This document shows, one piece after another, positions 1 to 8,679 of a stretch of 64,000 nt of DNA. The stretch's first letter is position 1. Each line of letters begins with the position of its first letter. Source of the stretch: Stagnihabitans sp038231395 (lineage in GTDB: Bacteria; Pseudomonadota; Alphaproteobacteria; Rhodobacterales; Rhodobacteraceae). The notes beneath the pieces are model-generated. The model was not told the DNA's origin and searched no databases. It saw only the letters and a list, made by a program, of their open reading frames with translations. Where the stretch lies: the NCBI GenBank assembly GCA_038231395.1, contig JBBRLL010000003.1, positions 62,001 through 126,000 of the forward strand, written 5' to 3'. A program made the translations under genes and the position numbers.

Positions 1-625
1 GGCGACTGCCAAGATCCATCGCCGCCTCGTTCAATGTCTCATCCAATCTCTCAAGATTGGCGTACAAGGGCAGGATCATAAAGGGTAAATAGGTGTAGAC
101 CATCACAAGAACGACGGCGAAATTGGTGTGCATCATCGGGACCGAGGGAACCGCCCAATCCAGTGGCACCAGCCAGTTCCACCCCGCCGTAACCAAGCGG
201 TTGAACCACGAATTTGACCCCATCAGACCCATCCACGCATAGACCCTCAGCAAAAAAGAGGTCCAGAACGGCAGGATCACCAGCATCAAAAGGATGTTGC
301 GCCACGCTTTTTCAACCCGCGTCAGGCCCAACGCCATCGGGTAGCCGATGCACAGACACAGCACCATCGCTACGGAGGCATTGCCCAAAGAGGTGACGAA
401 CGCGCGCAGATACAGCGCATCGGTGAACAGGCGGGCGTAGCCGGTCAGGTTGAACATCGGGTTCGCGCCACCAAAGCCAAAGGGGGGTGCTGTGGCGGTG
501 CGGGTGGCGAAACTCATCGCAAGCACGATCAGAAACGGGATCAGAAAGAAGATCAAAAGCCAGACATAGGGCGCGCCGATCACGATGTCTGACCAGCCCC
601 GACGGTTGAACCAGTGTCGGAGCAT
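1..625 (-). CDS. ABC transporter permease, PotB/PotH type (3' end cut by window)
   Basis: Inner-membrane permease of a polyamine-type ABC importer. Translated leftwards from the ATG at 625 it gives 208 codons without a stop, beginning MLRHWFNRRGW and then several long hydrophobic segments (WLLIFFLIPFLIVLAM, NILLMLVILPFWTSFLL). The frame leaves the window inside the EAA loop (NEAAMDLGSR), which contacts the ATPase in this family. The expected C-terminal membrane segments therefore lie outside. The start is four bases from the stop of the ATPase gene, so the genes for binding protein, ATPase and this permease form one operon. A second permease (PotC type) would be expected just beyond the left edge; that is inference. 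Confidence 0.9.
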   Translation of the reverse strand, partial: MLRHWFNRRGWSDIVIGAPYVWLLIFFLIPFLIVLAMSFATRTATAPPFGFGGANPMFNLTGYARLFTDALYLRAFVTSLGNASVAMVLCLCIGYPMALGLTRVEKAWRNILLMLVILPFWTSFLLRVYAWMGLMGSNSWFNRLVTAGWNWLVPLDWAVPSVPMMHTNFAVVLVMVYTYLPFMILPLYANLERLDETLNEAAMDLGSR

Positions 626-629
626 GGGC

Positions 630-1715
630 CTATTCCGTCAGGATGATGGCAGAGGCGGCGTCGAACGACAGCCAGACCTTGTCGTACCAATCGGCGACCC
701 TGGCATCCTCCGCGCCGCGATTGGCATTGACCGCGTGAACCGAGACCAGCGCGTTGGGCAGTGCAATCCGGTACAGGCTGTCCTTGCCGAAATAGGCCAG
801 GTCCTTGACCTCTCCCGCCAGCACGTTGGGGCCGATAACCGGACTGCGGTGGATGGTGATCTTCTCGGGCCGCACAGCCAGTTGCACGGTTTGCCCCGGC
901 GTTACATCCACCGCACGCGCTTGGATTTGCTGGCCCAGAACCGGAACTTCAACGGTCACCACCTCATCAACCGAAATCACCTCCGCCTCCCAAGCATTGA
1001 TGGAGCCCAGGAAATTCGCCACAAAGCGCGATTTGGGGAACTCGTAGACCGCACCCGGAGCGCCTATCTGCTTGACCTCGCCCTTGTCCATCACGGCGAT
1101 ACGGTCCGACAGGGTCATCGCCTCTTCCTGATCATGGGTGACGACGATAAAGGTCACGCCGGTGCGTTCCTGAATGGACATCAGTTCAAACTGCGTATGT
1201 TCACGTAGTTTCTTATCAAGTGCCGCTAAAGGTTCATCCAGCAACAATAATTTTGGCTGCCGGGCCAAGGCACGAGCCAGGGCGACCCTTTGTCGCTGGC
1301 CGCCCGAAATCTGATGTGGCTTGCGGGTGGCATAGGGGGTCAGTTGCACCAGATCCAGCATTTCGCGCACCCGGGCCTGCCGGTCGACCGCGCTCATCGC
1401 CTCATGTTTCAGGCCGTATCCGACGTTTTTCTCAACGCTCATATGCGGGAACAGGGCATAGCTTTGGAACATCATGTGAACTGGGCGATCCCATGGCGGC
1501 ACCTGACCCATATCCTCCCCGTCGATGAAGATGCGGCCGGTGGTCGGCGTCTCAAACCCCGCAAGCATCCGCAGCAACGTGGTTTTCCCGCAGCCAGAGC
1601 CGCCCAGCAGTGAAAATATCTCGCCCTTTTCAATCGCCAGCGTCACGTCCTTGACCGCCTGAAACGTGCCGAAGGATTTCGACACACCCTCGATTCGCAC
1701 CAAAGTTTCGGCCAT
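630..1715 (-). CDS. ABC transporter ATP-binding protein, PotA/PotG type
   Basis: Cytoplasmic ATPase that powers the polyamine-type importer; 361 aa, normal for PotA/PotG. Walker A is GGSGCGKTT near residues 38-46, the ABC signature ISGGQRQRVALARAL near 136-150, and Walker B LLLLDEPLAALD about ten residues later, followed by the switch His in VVTHDQEEAMTLSD. The last ~80 residues look like a TOBE_2 domain, which regulates or binds substrate in this subfamily. It lies between the binding protein (3 bases upstream) and the permease. Substrate cannot be read from the ATPase. Neighbouring demethylation genes suggest an N-methylated amine or betaine instead of spermidine or putrescine; this is inference. 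Confidence 0.93.
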   Translation of the reverse strand: MAETLVRIEGVSKSFGTFQAVKDVTLAIEKGEIFSLLGGSGCGKTTLLRMLAGFETPTTGRIFIDGEDMGQVPPWDRPVHMMFQSYALFPHMSVEKNVGYGLKHEAMSAVDRQARVREMLDLVQLTPYATRKPHQISGGQRQRVALARALARQPKLLLLDEPLAALDKKLREHTQFELMSIQERTGVTFIVVTHDQEEAMTLSDRIAVMDKGEVKQIGAPGAVYEFPKSRFVANFLGSINAWEAEVISVDEVVTVEVPVLGQQIQARAVDVTPGQTVQLAVRPEKITIHRSPVIGPNVLAGEVKDLAYFGKDSLYRIALPNALVSVHAVNANRGAEDARVADWYDKVWLSFDAASAIILTE

Positions 1716-1718
1716 TTT

Positions 1719-2849
1719 TTAACCCGCCTTGATATCGGCCCAGGCACGGTTCAGATCGCGCTCCTGCTCTTCGGACATCGGGGCGGGGGTGTACATCCGC
1801 TTGAGGGTCTCGGCATCCGGATAGATCGCCGGGTCGGCTGCAATCGCCGGATCAACCAGAGCGGTGGCGGCCTTGTTGGCATTGGCATAGCCGGTCAGGT
1901 CCGAGCATTTGGCAACCACCTCAGGCCGTAGCATGTAGTCGAGGAAAGCATAGGCACTGTCGACGTTCTTGGCATCGGAGGGCAGGCACCACAGGTCAAT
2001 CCAGGCGGGTGCCCCGGATTTGGGCACGAAATACTGCAGGTCCAGTGTCACTCCAGCATCCTTGGCGCGCGCTTTGGCGACACCGTAGTCGCCAGACCAG
2101 GTATTAGCTACACAGAGTTCTTTGTTCGGCAGGGCGGTCAGGTAGTTGGAATTGTCAAATGTTGTCAGATACTTGCGGATCGGCTTGAACGCAGCAACCA
2201 TCTTTGCATAGTCATCCGGCCCAGCCTTTGCAGGATCAATCCCCAGCCACGACATCACCATATAGCCAATGTCGGTCGGGCTGTCCAAAAGCGATATCCC
2301 GCAATCGGCCAGTTTGGCGGCGTTCTCTGGCTTGAAGATCACCGACATGTCGGACAGATCGACGCCGGGCAGACGCTTGGTAACCATGTCCATATTAAAG
2401 GTGAACCCGACCGTGCCCCACATATACGGGATGCCATACTGGCTGCCCGGGTCAAAACCTTCCATGATCTTCAGGATCGCCGGATCAAGGTTGCCGTAGT
2501 TCGTCAGTCTGGTCTTGTCGATCTTCTGATAAATCGCCGCCTTGATCGCTTGCGGCAGCGCCAGACCGGAATGGATCACCAGATCGTAACCGGTTGATCC
2601 GGCAAGCATCTTGGCCTGCATCTCTTCGGCACTGGCATAAAGGTCATAGACGACATTGATGCCGGTTTCAGTCTGAAAATCTTCTATCGTCGTCTCACCG
2701 ATGTAATCGGACCAGTTGTAGACGTTAAGGCTGCCCCCTGCGGCGTAGGACGGACGCACGAAAGGCATGGCGACCGAGGCGCTTAAACCCGCCAGTAAGG
2801 TACGACGTGACAGCATCTTTCTGTTCTCCCCGTTGCGGCCTTTGGCCAT
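1719..2849 (-). CDS. Periplasmic substrate-binding protein, PotD/PotF type
   Basis: Binding protein of the importer, 376 aa from the ATG at 2849. The mature domain begins LNVYNWSDYIGE, the classic start of spermidine/putrescine-binding proteins (SBP_bac_8 fold). A twin-arginine-like signal (SRRTLLAGLSASVAMPF) follows the first dozen residues, so the protein may be exported folded by Tat. The internal Met at residue 12, directly before SRRTL, could be the true start. The gene is 4 bases downstream of the Rieske oxygenase gene, so it is co-transcribed with an oxygenase. That argues for import of the oxygenase's substrate or a related amine. Confidence 0.92.
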   Translation of the reverse strand: MAKGRNGENRKMLSRRTLLAGLSASVAMPFVRPSYAAGGSLNVYNWSDYIGETTIEDFQTETGINVVYDLYASAEEMQAKMLAGSTGYDLVIHSGLALPQAIKAAIYQKIDKTRLTNYGNLDPAILKIMEGFDPGSQYGIPYMWGTVGFTFNMDMVTKRLPGVDLSDMSVIFKPENAAKLADCGISLLDSPTDIGYMVMSWLGIDPAKAGPDDYAKMVAAFKPIRKYLTTFDNSNYLTALPNKELCVANTWSGDYGVAKARAKDAGVTLDLQYFVPKSGAPAWIDLWCLPSDAKNVDSAYAFLDYMLRPEVVAKCSDLTGYANANKAATALVDPAIAADPAIYPDAETLKRMYTPAPMSEEQERDLNRAWADIKAG

Positions 2850-2853
2850 TATG

Positions 2854-4077
2854 TCAAGCCTGCGTCACTGCGGCGGTTCTGCCAAGCATTTCCGCATTGA
2901 TCACGGCGATTTCATCCTCTTTTGGCGCGGCGGACTGTGTCATGACCGGAAGCAAGCGGCGCAAACCGTCGTGATGACAGCGCACGCCGTATTCCAGATC
3001 GGACAGATGAAAGCCTTCAAACGCGGTGGATTTCATCGACTCATTTGACCAGATCGACAGTTGCTGGTCTTCGGCAGAAGTTTCCCGGTCAATCCGGGCC
3101 GCCAGATAGCGGGCCAAGCGTTGTTCGCGGGTTTCATTTGGTCTGCGATAAAGACGCCCGGCAACGCGGGTTTGCGAGGGTGAGATCGGGATGTCCTGAT
3201 AGAACTGGATCGCTTCGGGGGTAAAGGCAAAGACCGCGTTGGGGAACAGGCCAAAATAGCTCCACGCTTTTTGCAAGTAATTCGGTAGATGAGGGGCTTG
3301 CGGGGCGATCTTCACGTAATGTCTCACCGACCACAGCCGCCCCGGCGCATCGCCGAAATAGCCCAAAGACAGGTTCAGCCCATCTTTCATCATCAGATCG
3401 CTGTAGTTTCGTCCGTAAAGATCTTGCAGACCGGGGTGCGCCATGGCGACGTGGTAGCCTTCGTTGTCAACGTCGCGCACCGATTTCCAGTTGACCGGCA
3501 GGTCTGAACTCCAATCCAGATCGCCGGTGGGAAGCACGGTTTCCAGATCATAGGCGGCGAAGGCATCGTTGTAGGGGGCCAGCAGGTCCGCGACGGCAGG
3601 TTGCGGACCGGGATGAAAGCGGATGAACAGGAAGCCGTGAAAAATCTCCAACTCCACCGGTTTCAGGCCGAATTCGGCGCGGTCCATGGTGCCGAAGCTG
3701 GTGGGCATCGCAGCGCCGCGCAGGGTGCCGTCGGTGTTGTAGACCCAGCCGTGAAACGGGCAGACCATCGCCCCCCGGCATTGCCCGCGCGTGCCCTCGA
3801 CCACCCGGGCACCCCGATGCCGGCACAGGTTGTGGAAAGCCCGCACCACGCCATCGTGACCGCGCATGATCAGGCCGCGCTCTCCCAACATATCAAAACT
3901 CAGCCAGTCGCCGGGGGCCGGAATGTCGGAGGTATGGCCCGCAACCTGCCAGTGCGTCAGGAAAATTCCGGTCCTTTCCAGTTCGAACATGGCCGGGCTG
4001 TGATAGGTCCATGCGGGCAGGCCGCCGCGGTCCCAGTCATCAGGAACCGTCAGGATGTCAAAGGGCAGGTCGGTCAT
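2854..4077 (-). CDS. Rieske non-haem iron oxygenase, alpha subunit (N-demethylase type)
   Basis: 407-aa ring-hydroxylating-oxygenase-family protein. The Rieske [2Fe-2S] ligands are C85-x-H87 and C106-x2-H109 (CRHRG and CPFHGW). The catalytic domain has DNEGYHVAMAH near residues 204-214, giving bridging D204 and iron ligands H209 and H214; a third carboxylate ligand should follow later. The family includes glycine betaine monooxygenase (GbcA), stachydrine demethylase and choline/carnitine oxygenases. With a polyamine-type importer downstream and a DMGDH-like enzyme nearby, demethylation of a quaternary or N-methyl amine is more likely than aromatic ring attack. No reductase partner (GbcB type) is in the window. 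It is first gene of the leftward operon. Confidence 0.88.
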   Translation of the reverse strand: MTDLPFDILTVPDDWDRGGLPAWTYHSPAMFELERTGIFLTHWQVAGHTSDIPAPGDWLSFDMLGERGLIMRGHDGVVRAFHNLCRHRGARVVEGTRGQCRGAMVCPFHGWVYNTDGTLRGAAMPTSFGTMDRAEFGLKPVELEIFHGFLFIRFHPGPQPAVADLLAPYNDAFAAYDLETVLPTGDLDWSSDLPVNWKSVRDVDNEGYHVAMAHPGLQDLYGRNYSDLMMKDGLNLSLGYFGDAPGRLWSVRHYVKIAPQAPHLPNYLQKAWSYFGLFPNAVFAFTPEAIQFYQDIPISPSQTRVAGRLYRRPNETREQRLARYLAARIDRETSAEDQQLSIWSNESMKSTAFEGFHLSDLEYGVRCHHDGLRRLLPVMTQSAAPKEDEIAVINAEMLGRTAAVTQA

Positions 4078-4465
4078 GGCGTCTCCAATTCTGGGTGGAA
4101 CCGGTCGTGATGGAAGGATCGCACATTCAGATTTCCGGCAGTGGGCTTGTGGGGAATGGGGTGAGGTTGGTGGCGGGCAACGCCATTTGCCTCCGGTTGC
4201 GTTAGACTTTGGGCAAAGAATGAAGTCGTGGCAGCGACATGGCCGGGCAAGGCAATCTTCGGTCCTGAAGTGAAGGTTCCAAGGGGAAAATCGGGGTCAC
4301 GGCATCCTCAAAAGCCAGGTCGGCGCATAGGTTCTTTCGTTCCGCAAATCGTCGCAGGATATTGACTGGATTGTCAATCAGAATACTTATGGTGCCGGGG
4401 CGAAAGTTTTCGTCCTGTTTTCTGATCCATCAATTGGGTAGCGTTGACCATAGACCGGAGTTTAC
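4078..4465. other. Divergent intergenic region, Rieske operon / TetR gene
   Basis: 388 bases between two divergent starts with no convincing coding frame. It must hold promoters for both directions. The only clear structure is the inverted repeat at 4361-4378, listed separately. Confidence 0.6.
4361..4378. promoter_or_regulatory. BetI-like operator (inverted repeat)
   Basis: The sequence ATTGACTGGATTGTCAAT has 6-base arms (ATTGAC / GTCAAT) around a 6-base centre. Its ATTGA-x-TGGA-...-TCAAT layout resembles the BetI box of enterobacterial choline operons as I remember it. It lies 88 bases before the start of the TetR/BetI-like gene and between divergent units, so it is a reasonable site for autoregulation and control of the catabolic genes. 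No binding is shown. Confidence 0.55.
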
Positions 4466-5140
4466 ATGACCGCAGCCAAATTGACCGCCACCCAGATCCC
4501 GACCGAGCCGGATAACGAACCTGCGCCGCGCAAGATGGGGCGTGAGGCGCGGCGCACGCAGTTGATCGAAGCCACGATTGAGACCTTGGCCTTGCGCGGC
4601 TATGCCCGTTGTACCTTAACAGAGGTGGCACGCACCGCGGGACTGTCGCATGGGCTGGTGAACTTTCACTTCGAGTCGAAGGAAAAACTGCTGTCCGAGA
4701 CTTTGGCTTATCTGGCGGCCGAATACCGGCTGAACTGGCTGGCTTTTCTGGAACAGGCCGGCCCTGTACCTGCGGCGCAACTGGCGGCCTTGTTGCTGGC
4801 CGATTTCAACCCGAAGATTTGCACGCCGGGGCGTTTGTCGGCGTGGTGCAGCTTTTGGGGTGAAGCGCAAAGCCGGCCGCTTTATCAGGCGCAATGCGGG
4901 GCCAACGATGACGCCTATAATGCCGGTCTTGAGGAAATCTGCGCACGGCTGATCGCCGAAGGCGGCTACAGCGGCGATCCGGCCCGCATCTCACGCGTGT
5001 TGCGGGTGACCACCGAAGGCGTCTGGCTGGAGATGATGACGATGACGCCGCCCTACAGCGTGCAAGAGGCGCAGGCGACGGTCCACACCTGTGCCGCTGC
5101 CTTCTTTCCCCGGCATTTCGGGGTGGAGGGATTGCTTTAA
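4466..5140 (+). CDS. TetR-family regulator, BetI-like
   Basis: 224-aa repressor. The helix-turn-helix occupies roughly residues 28-75 (EARRTQLIEATIETLALRGY, then LTEVARTAGLSHGLVNFHF). The TAGLSHGLVNFHFESKEKLL recognition helix closely matches the BetI group. The C-terminal ligand domain (FWGEAQSRPLY, then VWLEMM) also looks like the BetI-type TetR_C_6 domain. BetI senses choline, but here no betA/betB genes are present, so the ligand may be the imported amine. It is divergent from the Rieske-transporter operon and reads toward the kinase and flavoprotein genes, so it sits in the middle of the presumed regulon. Confidence 0.87.
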   Translation: MTAAKLTATQIPTEPDNEPAPRKMGREARRTQLIEATIETLALRGYARCTLTEVARTAGLSHGLVNFHFESKEKLLSETLAYLAAEYRLNWLAFLEQAGPVPAAQLAALLLADFNPKICTPGRLSAWCSFWGEAQSRPLYQAQCGANDDAYNAGLEEICARLIAEGGYSGDPARISRVLRVTTEGVWLEMMTMTPPYSVQEAQATVHTCAAAFFPRHFGVEGLL

Positions 5141-5205
5141 GCGCACCGCGGATCGGGACGGAAGGGCTGTCTGCTTTCCCGGACGCTCCGTAGACAGACC
5201 CTCCC

Positions 5206-5261
5206 GATGTGACGGGGCCGCTGTGATGGGGGCGATGTGACGGGGGCGATGTGACGGGCAA
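5206..5261 (+). repeat. 14-bp tandem repeat, four units
   Basis: Four consecutive 14-base units: GATGTGACGGGGCC, GCTGTGATGGGGGC, GATGTGACGGGGGC and GATGTGACGGGCAA. They lie between the regulator stop and the kinase start, and may form part of the kinase leader. Arrays of the same period but different sequence occur at 16379 and 54016. Confidence 0.9.
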
Positions 5262-5311
5262 TGGGCGTTGACATCGCTTTGGGTGCGCGGCCAAATGTGA
5301 CAGGAGGCGCC

Positions 5312-6181
5312 ATGACACCGCTGGACAAGGTCAAATCACTACCGATCTGGAGCGGCGATGTGATGCCAGTGCCGTTGGGTGGCGGCATCACCAACCTCAA
5401 CTTTATGGTGCAGGATGGCCCGCGCCGTGCGGTGGTGCGGGTGGGCGATGACATTGCGGTCCATCAGATCCTGCGCTTCAATGAACTCGCGGCCAGCAGG
5501 GCGGCTTATGCGGCTGGTGTATCGCCAAAGGTTTTGCACCACGAACCCGGGGTTCTGGTGCTTGACTTCATCGAAGGGCGCACGCTGTCCGCGTTGGATT
5601 TTCGCGACGACACGGTGCTGGATCAGGCGCTGGATCTGGTGATCCGGGTTCACCGCGAGGTGCCAAAGCACCTGCGGGGGGCCAGTCTGACGTTTTGGGT
5701 GTTTCATGTGATCCGCGACTATGCGGCCACTTTGGCCGAGGGGGACAGCCGGTATCTGGACGCTTTACCGGGCTTGCTGGCAGAGGCTGCGGCATTGGAG
5801 CGTGATGTGGGGCCGATCGACATGGTGTTTGGCCACAACGACCTGCTTCCCGCCAACTTCCTGCATGACGGCGACCGGATGTGGCTGGTGGATTGGGATT
5901 ATGCCGGCTGGGGCTCGCCTTTGTTTGATCTTGGCGGGTTGGCTGCCAACAACGCCCTGACAACAGCGCAGGAACGCCGGATGCTGAACCGTTACTTTGG
6001 CGCAGTAGGCCTTGGGCTGATGCGGCGCTATCTGGCGATGAAAGCGGCGGCTGCGCTAAGGGAGGCGATGTGGTCGATGGTGTCAGAACTCCACTCCACG
6101 CTTGCCTTCGACTATGCCACCTATACGGCAACGAACCTTTCCACCTACCGTTTGGCGCTGGACGCCTGCGGTCAAGCCTGA
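5312..6181 (+). CDS. Phosphotransferase, choline kinase/APH family
   Basis: 289-aa protein-kinase-like small-molecule kinase. The catalytic loop is H175-N-D-L-L-P-A-N182 and the metal-binding segment is DWDYAG at residues 194-199. An N-terminal GGGITNLNFMV segment acts as the nucleotide loop. I place the start at 5312 because AGGAGG (5302-5307) stands four bases before this ATG; an upstream in-frame ATG at 5261 lies within the tandem repeat. The family contains choline/ethanolamine kinases and aminoglycoside kinases. The neighbours suggest an amino-alcohol substrate, but this cannot be read from sequence. The flavoprotein gene starts 7 bases after its stop, so they form one operon. Confidence 0.85.
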   Translation: MTPLDKVKSLPIWSGDVMPVPLGGGITNLNFMVQDGPRRAVVRVGDDIAVHQILRFNELAASRAAYAAGVSPKVLHHEPGVLVLDFIEGRTLSALDFRDDTVLDQALDLVIRVHREVPKHLRGASLTFWVFHVIRDYAATLAEGDSRYLDALPGLLAEAAALERDVGPIDMVFGHNDLLPANFLHDGDRMWLVDWDYAGWGSPLFDLGGLAANNALTTAQERRMLNRYFGAVGLGLMRRYLAMKAAAALREAMWSMVSELHSTLAFDYATYTATNLSTYRLALDACGQA

Positions 6182-6188
6182 GGATACC

Positions 6189-8618
6189 ATGGACCTTCCC
6201 ACCAGCGCAAAAGCCGTCATCATCGGCGGCGGTATTGTCGGCTGTTCGACCGCCTATCACCTTGGCAAGCTTGGCTGGACCGATACCGTCGTTCTGGAAC
6301 GCAAAAAACTGACCTCCGGCACCACCTTTCACGCGGCAGGGCTGGTCGGGCAACTTAGAACCTCGGCCAATATCACGCAGCTTCTGGGCTACTCGGTTGA
6401 CCTTTACAAGCGGCTGGAGGCCGAGACTGGCCTGCAAACCGGCTGGAAGATGAACGGCGGGCTGCGGCTGGCCTGCAACGCGGCGCGCTGGACCGAGGTG
6501 AAGCGGCAGGCGACCACCGCGCATAGTTTCGGGCTGGAGATGCACCTTCTGACCCCGCAAGAGGCGCAAGACCTGTGGCCCCTGATGACCATCGACGATC
6601 TGGTGGGGGCGGCGTTTTTGCCAACGGATGGGCAGGCCAACCCCTCTGACATCACGCAAAGCCTCGCACGGGGGGCGCGGATGGCGGGGGTGAAGATCTT
6701 CGAAGACACACCCGTCACACGGATTATCGTGGAAGACGGGCGGATCAGGGGGGTGGAAACCCCGCGTGGCCCGATTGAATGCGAAAAGGTTGTGATCTGC
6801 GCCGGGCAGTGGACGCGGGTTCTGGCGGCGTCGGTGGGGGTAAATGTGCCTTTGGTCTCGGTTGAACACCAGTACATGATCACCGAGCGGATTGCCGGTG
6901 TCACCTCCACCCTGCCGACGTTGCGCGATCCGGACCGGCTGACCTACTGGAAAGAGGATGTCGGCGGTCTGGTCTGGGGCGGGTACGAGCCTAACCCCAA
7001 GCCCTGGGCCACGGGCGGCATCCCGGAGGGGTTTCATTTTGAAACCCTGACGCCCGATTGGGACCACTACGAACAGTTCATGGAAGACGCCATTGCGCGC
7101 GTCCCCGCTTTGGCTACCGCTGGCATCAAGCAACTGCTGAACGGGCCGGAAAGCTTCACCCCCGATGGCAATTTCATCCTTGGTGAGGCGCCAGAGCTGA
7201 CAAACCTGTTCATCGGTGCGGGGTTCAACGCCTTTGGGATTGCCTCTGGCGGCGGTGCCGGCATGGCTTTGGCCGAATGGGTGGCCAAGGGTGAGGCGCC
7301 CTACGACCTGTGGCCGGTCGACATTCGCCGGTTTGGCGCGGTCCACCGCTCCACCGATTGGGTGCGCACCCGCACGACCGAGGCTTACGGCAAGCACTAT
7401 ACCATCGCCTGGCCGAGTGAGGAGATGACATCGGCAAGGCCGACCCGCCGGTCACCCCTTTATGCCCATCTGAAAGCGGCTGGGGCGTGCTTTGGCGAAA
7501 AGCTGGGATGGGAGCGGCCGAATTGGTTTGCCGGTCCCGGTGAAGAGCCTGTCGACCGCTACTCCTATCAACGGCCCGGCTGGTGGGACGCGGTGCGGCG
7601 GGAGCATGTGGCAGCGCGCGAGGCCGCCGTTCTGATCGACCAGTCCTCTTTCGCGAAGTTCACCGTGAAAGGCCCGGATGCGGCAAAGGCCCTGAACTGG
7701 ATTTCTGCGGGCAATATCGAAAAGCCGGTCGGTAGCCTGACCTATACCCAGATGCTGAACGACCGCGGCGGGATCGAGGCTGACGTTACCGTCGCGCGCG
7801 TGGCGGAGGATGCGTTTTACATCACCACCGGCACCGGCTTTGCCACCCATGACTTCCACTGGATCAGCCGGAATTTGTGCGGCAATTGCCAGATGGTCGA
7901 TGTGACCTCTGCCAATGCGGTGCTGTCCCTGATGGGTCCGCAGGCGCGGGTGGTCTTGCAGCAGGTTTGTCCGGATGATCTGACCAACGCGGGCTTCCCC
8001 TTCGGTCAGGCCCGGTGGATTTCGGTGGCGAATTGCCCGGTTCTGGCCTTGCGGGTGACTTATGTGGGTGAGCTTGGCTGGGAGTTGCACGTGGCCACAG
8101 AAATCGCCGTCACGGTCTATGAAGCGCTGATGGCGGCAGGGCAGGGACTTGGGCTGATCAACGCCGGCTACCGCGCGATAGAAACCCTGCGGCTGGAAAA
8201 GGGCTTCAGGGCCTGGGGCTCTGACATTGGCCCTGATCATACGCCGCTGGAAGCGGGCCTTGGCTGGGCCGTAAAGCTGAAATCCGGCGTGCCGTTCAAG
8301 GGTCGCGAGGCTTTGACGGGGCAGCTTGAAAATGGCGTGAAAAAGCGGCTGGCGACGTTTACGGCTGCACCGGAGGTGATTTTGCTGGGCCGCGAAACCA
8401 TCTACCACAATGGCGAGCGCGTCGGCTGGCTGTCCTCCGGCGGGTTCGGTCATACTTTGGGGCGGGCGATCGGGATGGGATACATCCGGCGAACCGGGGT
8501 GGATGCCGATTATCTGGCCTCTGGCATTTGGGAACTGGAGGTCGCCTCTGAACGCGTGCCCTGTCAGGCAGGGTTCGAGGCGCTGTATGATCCCAAGGGG
8601 GCAAGGGTGCGACAATAG
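6189..8618 (+). CDS. Dimethylglycine/sarcosine dehydrogenase-like flavoprotein (FAD-GcvT fusion)
   Basis: 809-aa two-part enzyme that would oxidatively demethylate an N-methyl glycine and pass the one-carbon unit to folate. The N-terminal dinucleotide motif is VIIGGGIVGCSTAYHLGKLG (residues 9-28). TFHAAGLVGQLR follows; the His-Ala-Ala-Gly element matches the segment carrying covalent FAD in DMGDH. After the FAD/DAO domain (to about 400) come an FAO_M segment and GcvT-like folate-binding domains with the typical TYTQMLNDRGGIEAD and YVGELGWELH. Length matches mitochondrial-type DMGDH. The start at 6189 is chosen because it begins immediately before the FAD motif; an upstream Met would overlap the kinase gene. 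DMGDH versus SarDH specificity is unresolved. Confidence 0.9.
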   Translation: MDLPTSAKAVIIGGGIVGCSTAYHLGKLGWTDTVVLERKKLTSGTTFHAAGLVGQLRTSANITQLLGYSVDLYKRLEAETGLQTGWKMNGGLRLACNAARWTEVKRQATTAHSFGLEMHLLTPQEAQDLWPLMTIDDLVGAAFLPTDGQANPSDITQSLARGARMAGVKIFEDTPVTRIIVEDGRIRGVETPRGPIECEKVVICAGQWTRVLAASVGVNVPLVSVEHQYMITERIAGVTSTLPTLRDPDRLTYWKEDVGGLVWGGYEPNPKPWATGGIPEGFHFETLTPDWDHYEQFMEDAIARVPALATAGIKQLLNGPESFTPDGNFILGEAPELTNLFIGAGFNAFGIASGGGAGMALAEWVAKGEAPYDLWPVDIRRFGAVHRSTDWVRTRTTEAYGKHYTIAWPSEEMTSARPTRRSPLYAHLKAAGACFGEKLGWERPNWFAGPGEEPVDRYSYQRPGWWDAVRREHVAAREAAVLIDQSSFAKFTVKGPDAAKALNWISAGNIEKPVGSLTYTQMLNDRGGIEADVTVARVAEDAFYITTGTGFATHDFHWISRNLCGNCQMVDVTSANAVLSLMGPQARVVLQQVCPDDLTNAGFPFGQARWISVANCPVLALRVTYVGELGWELHVATEIAVTVYEALMAAGQGLGLINAGYRAIETLRLEKGFRAWGSDIGPDHTPLEAGLGWAVKLKSGVPFKGREALTGQLENGVKKRLATFTAAPEVILLGRETIYHNGERVGWLSSGGFGHTLGRAIGMGYIRRTGVDADYLASGIWELEVASERVPCQAGFEALYDPKGARVRQ

Positions 8619-8679
8619 CGTGCTCTGCGGGTCAGACGGCCAAAATCGTTTGACCATCGTTGTCTGAAACGCTTGCTGG

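Noticed and set aside
5568..7397. 609-codon open frame on the minus strand
   Set aside because: Antisense to the kinase and FAD-GcvT genes; Arg/Pro/Gly/His-rich composition typical of the complement of GC-rich genes and no family motif.
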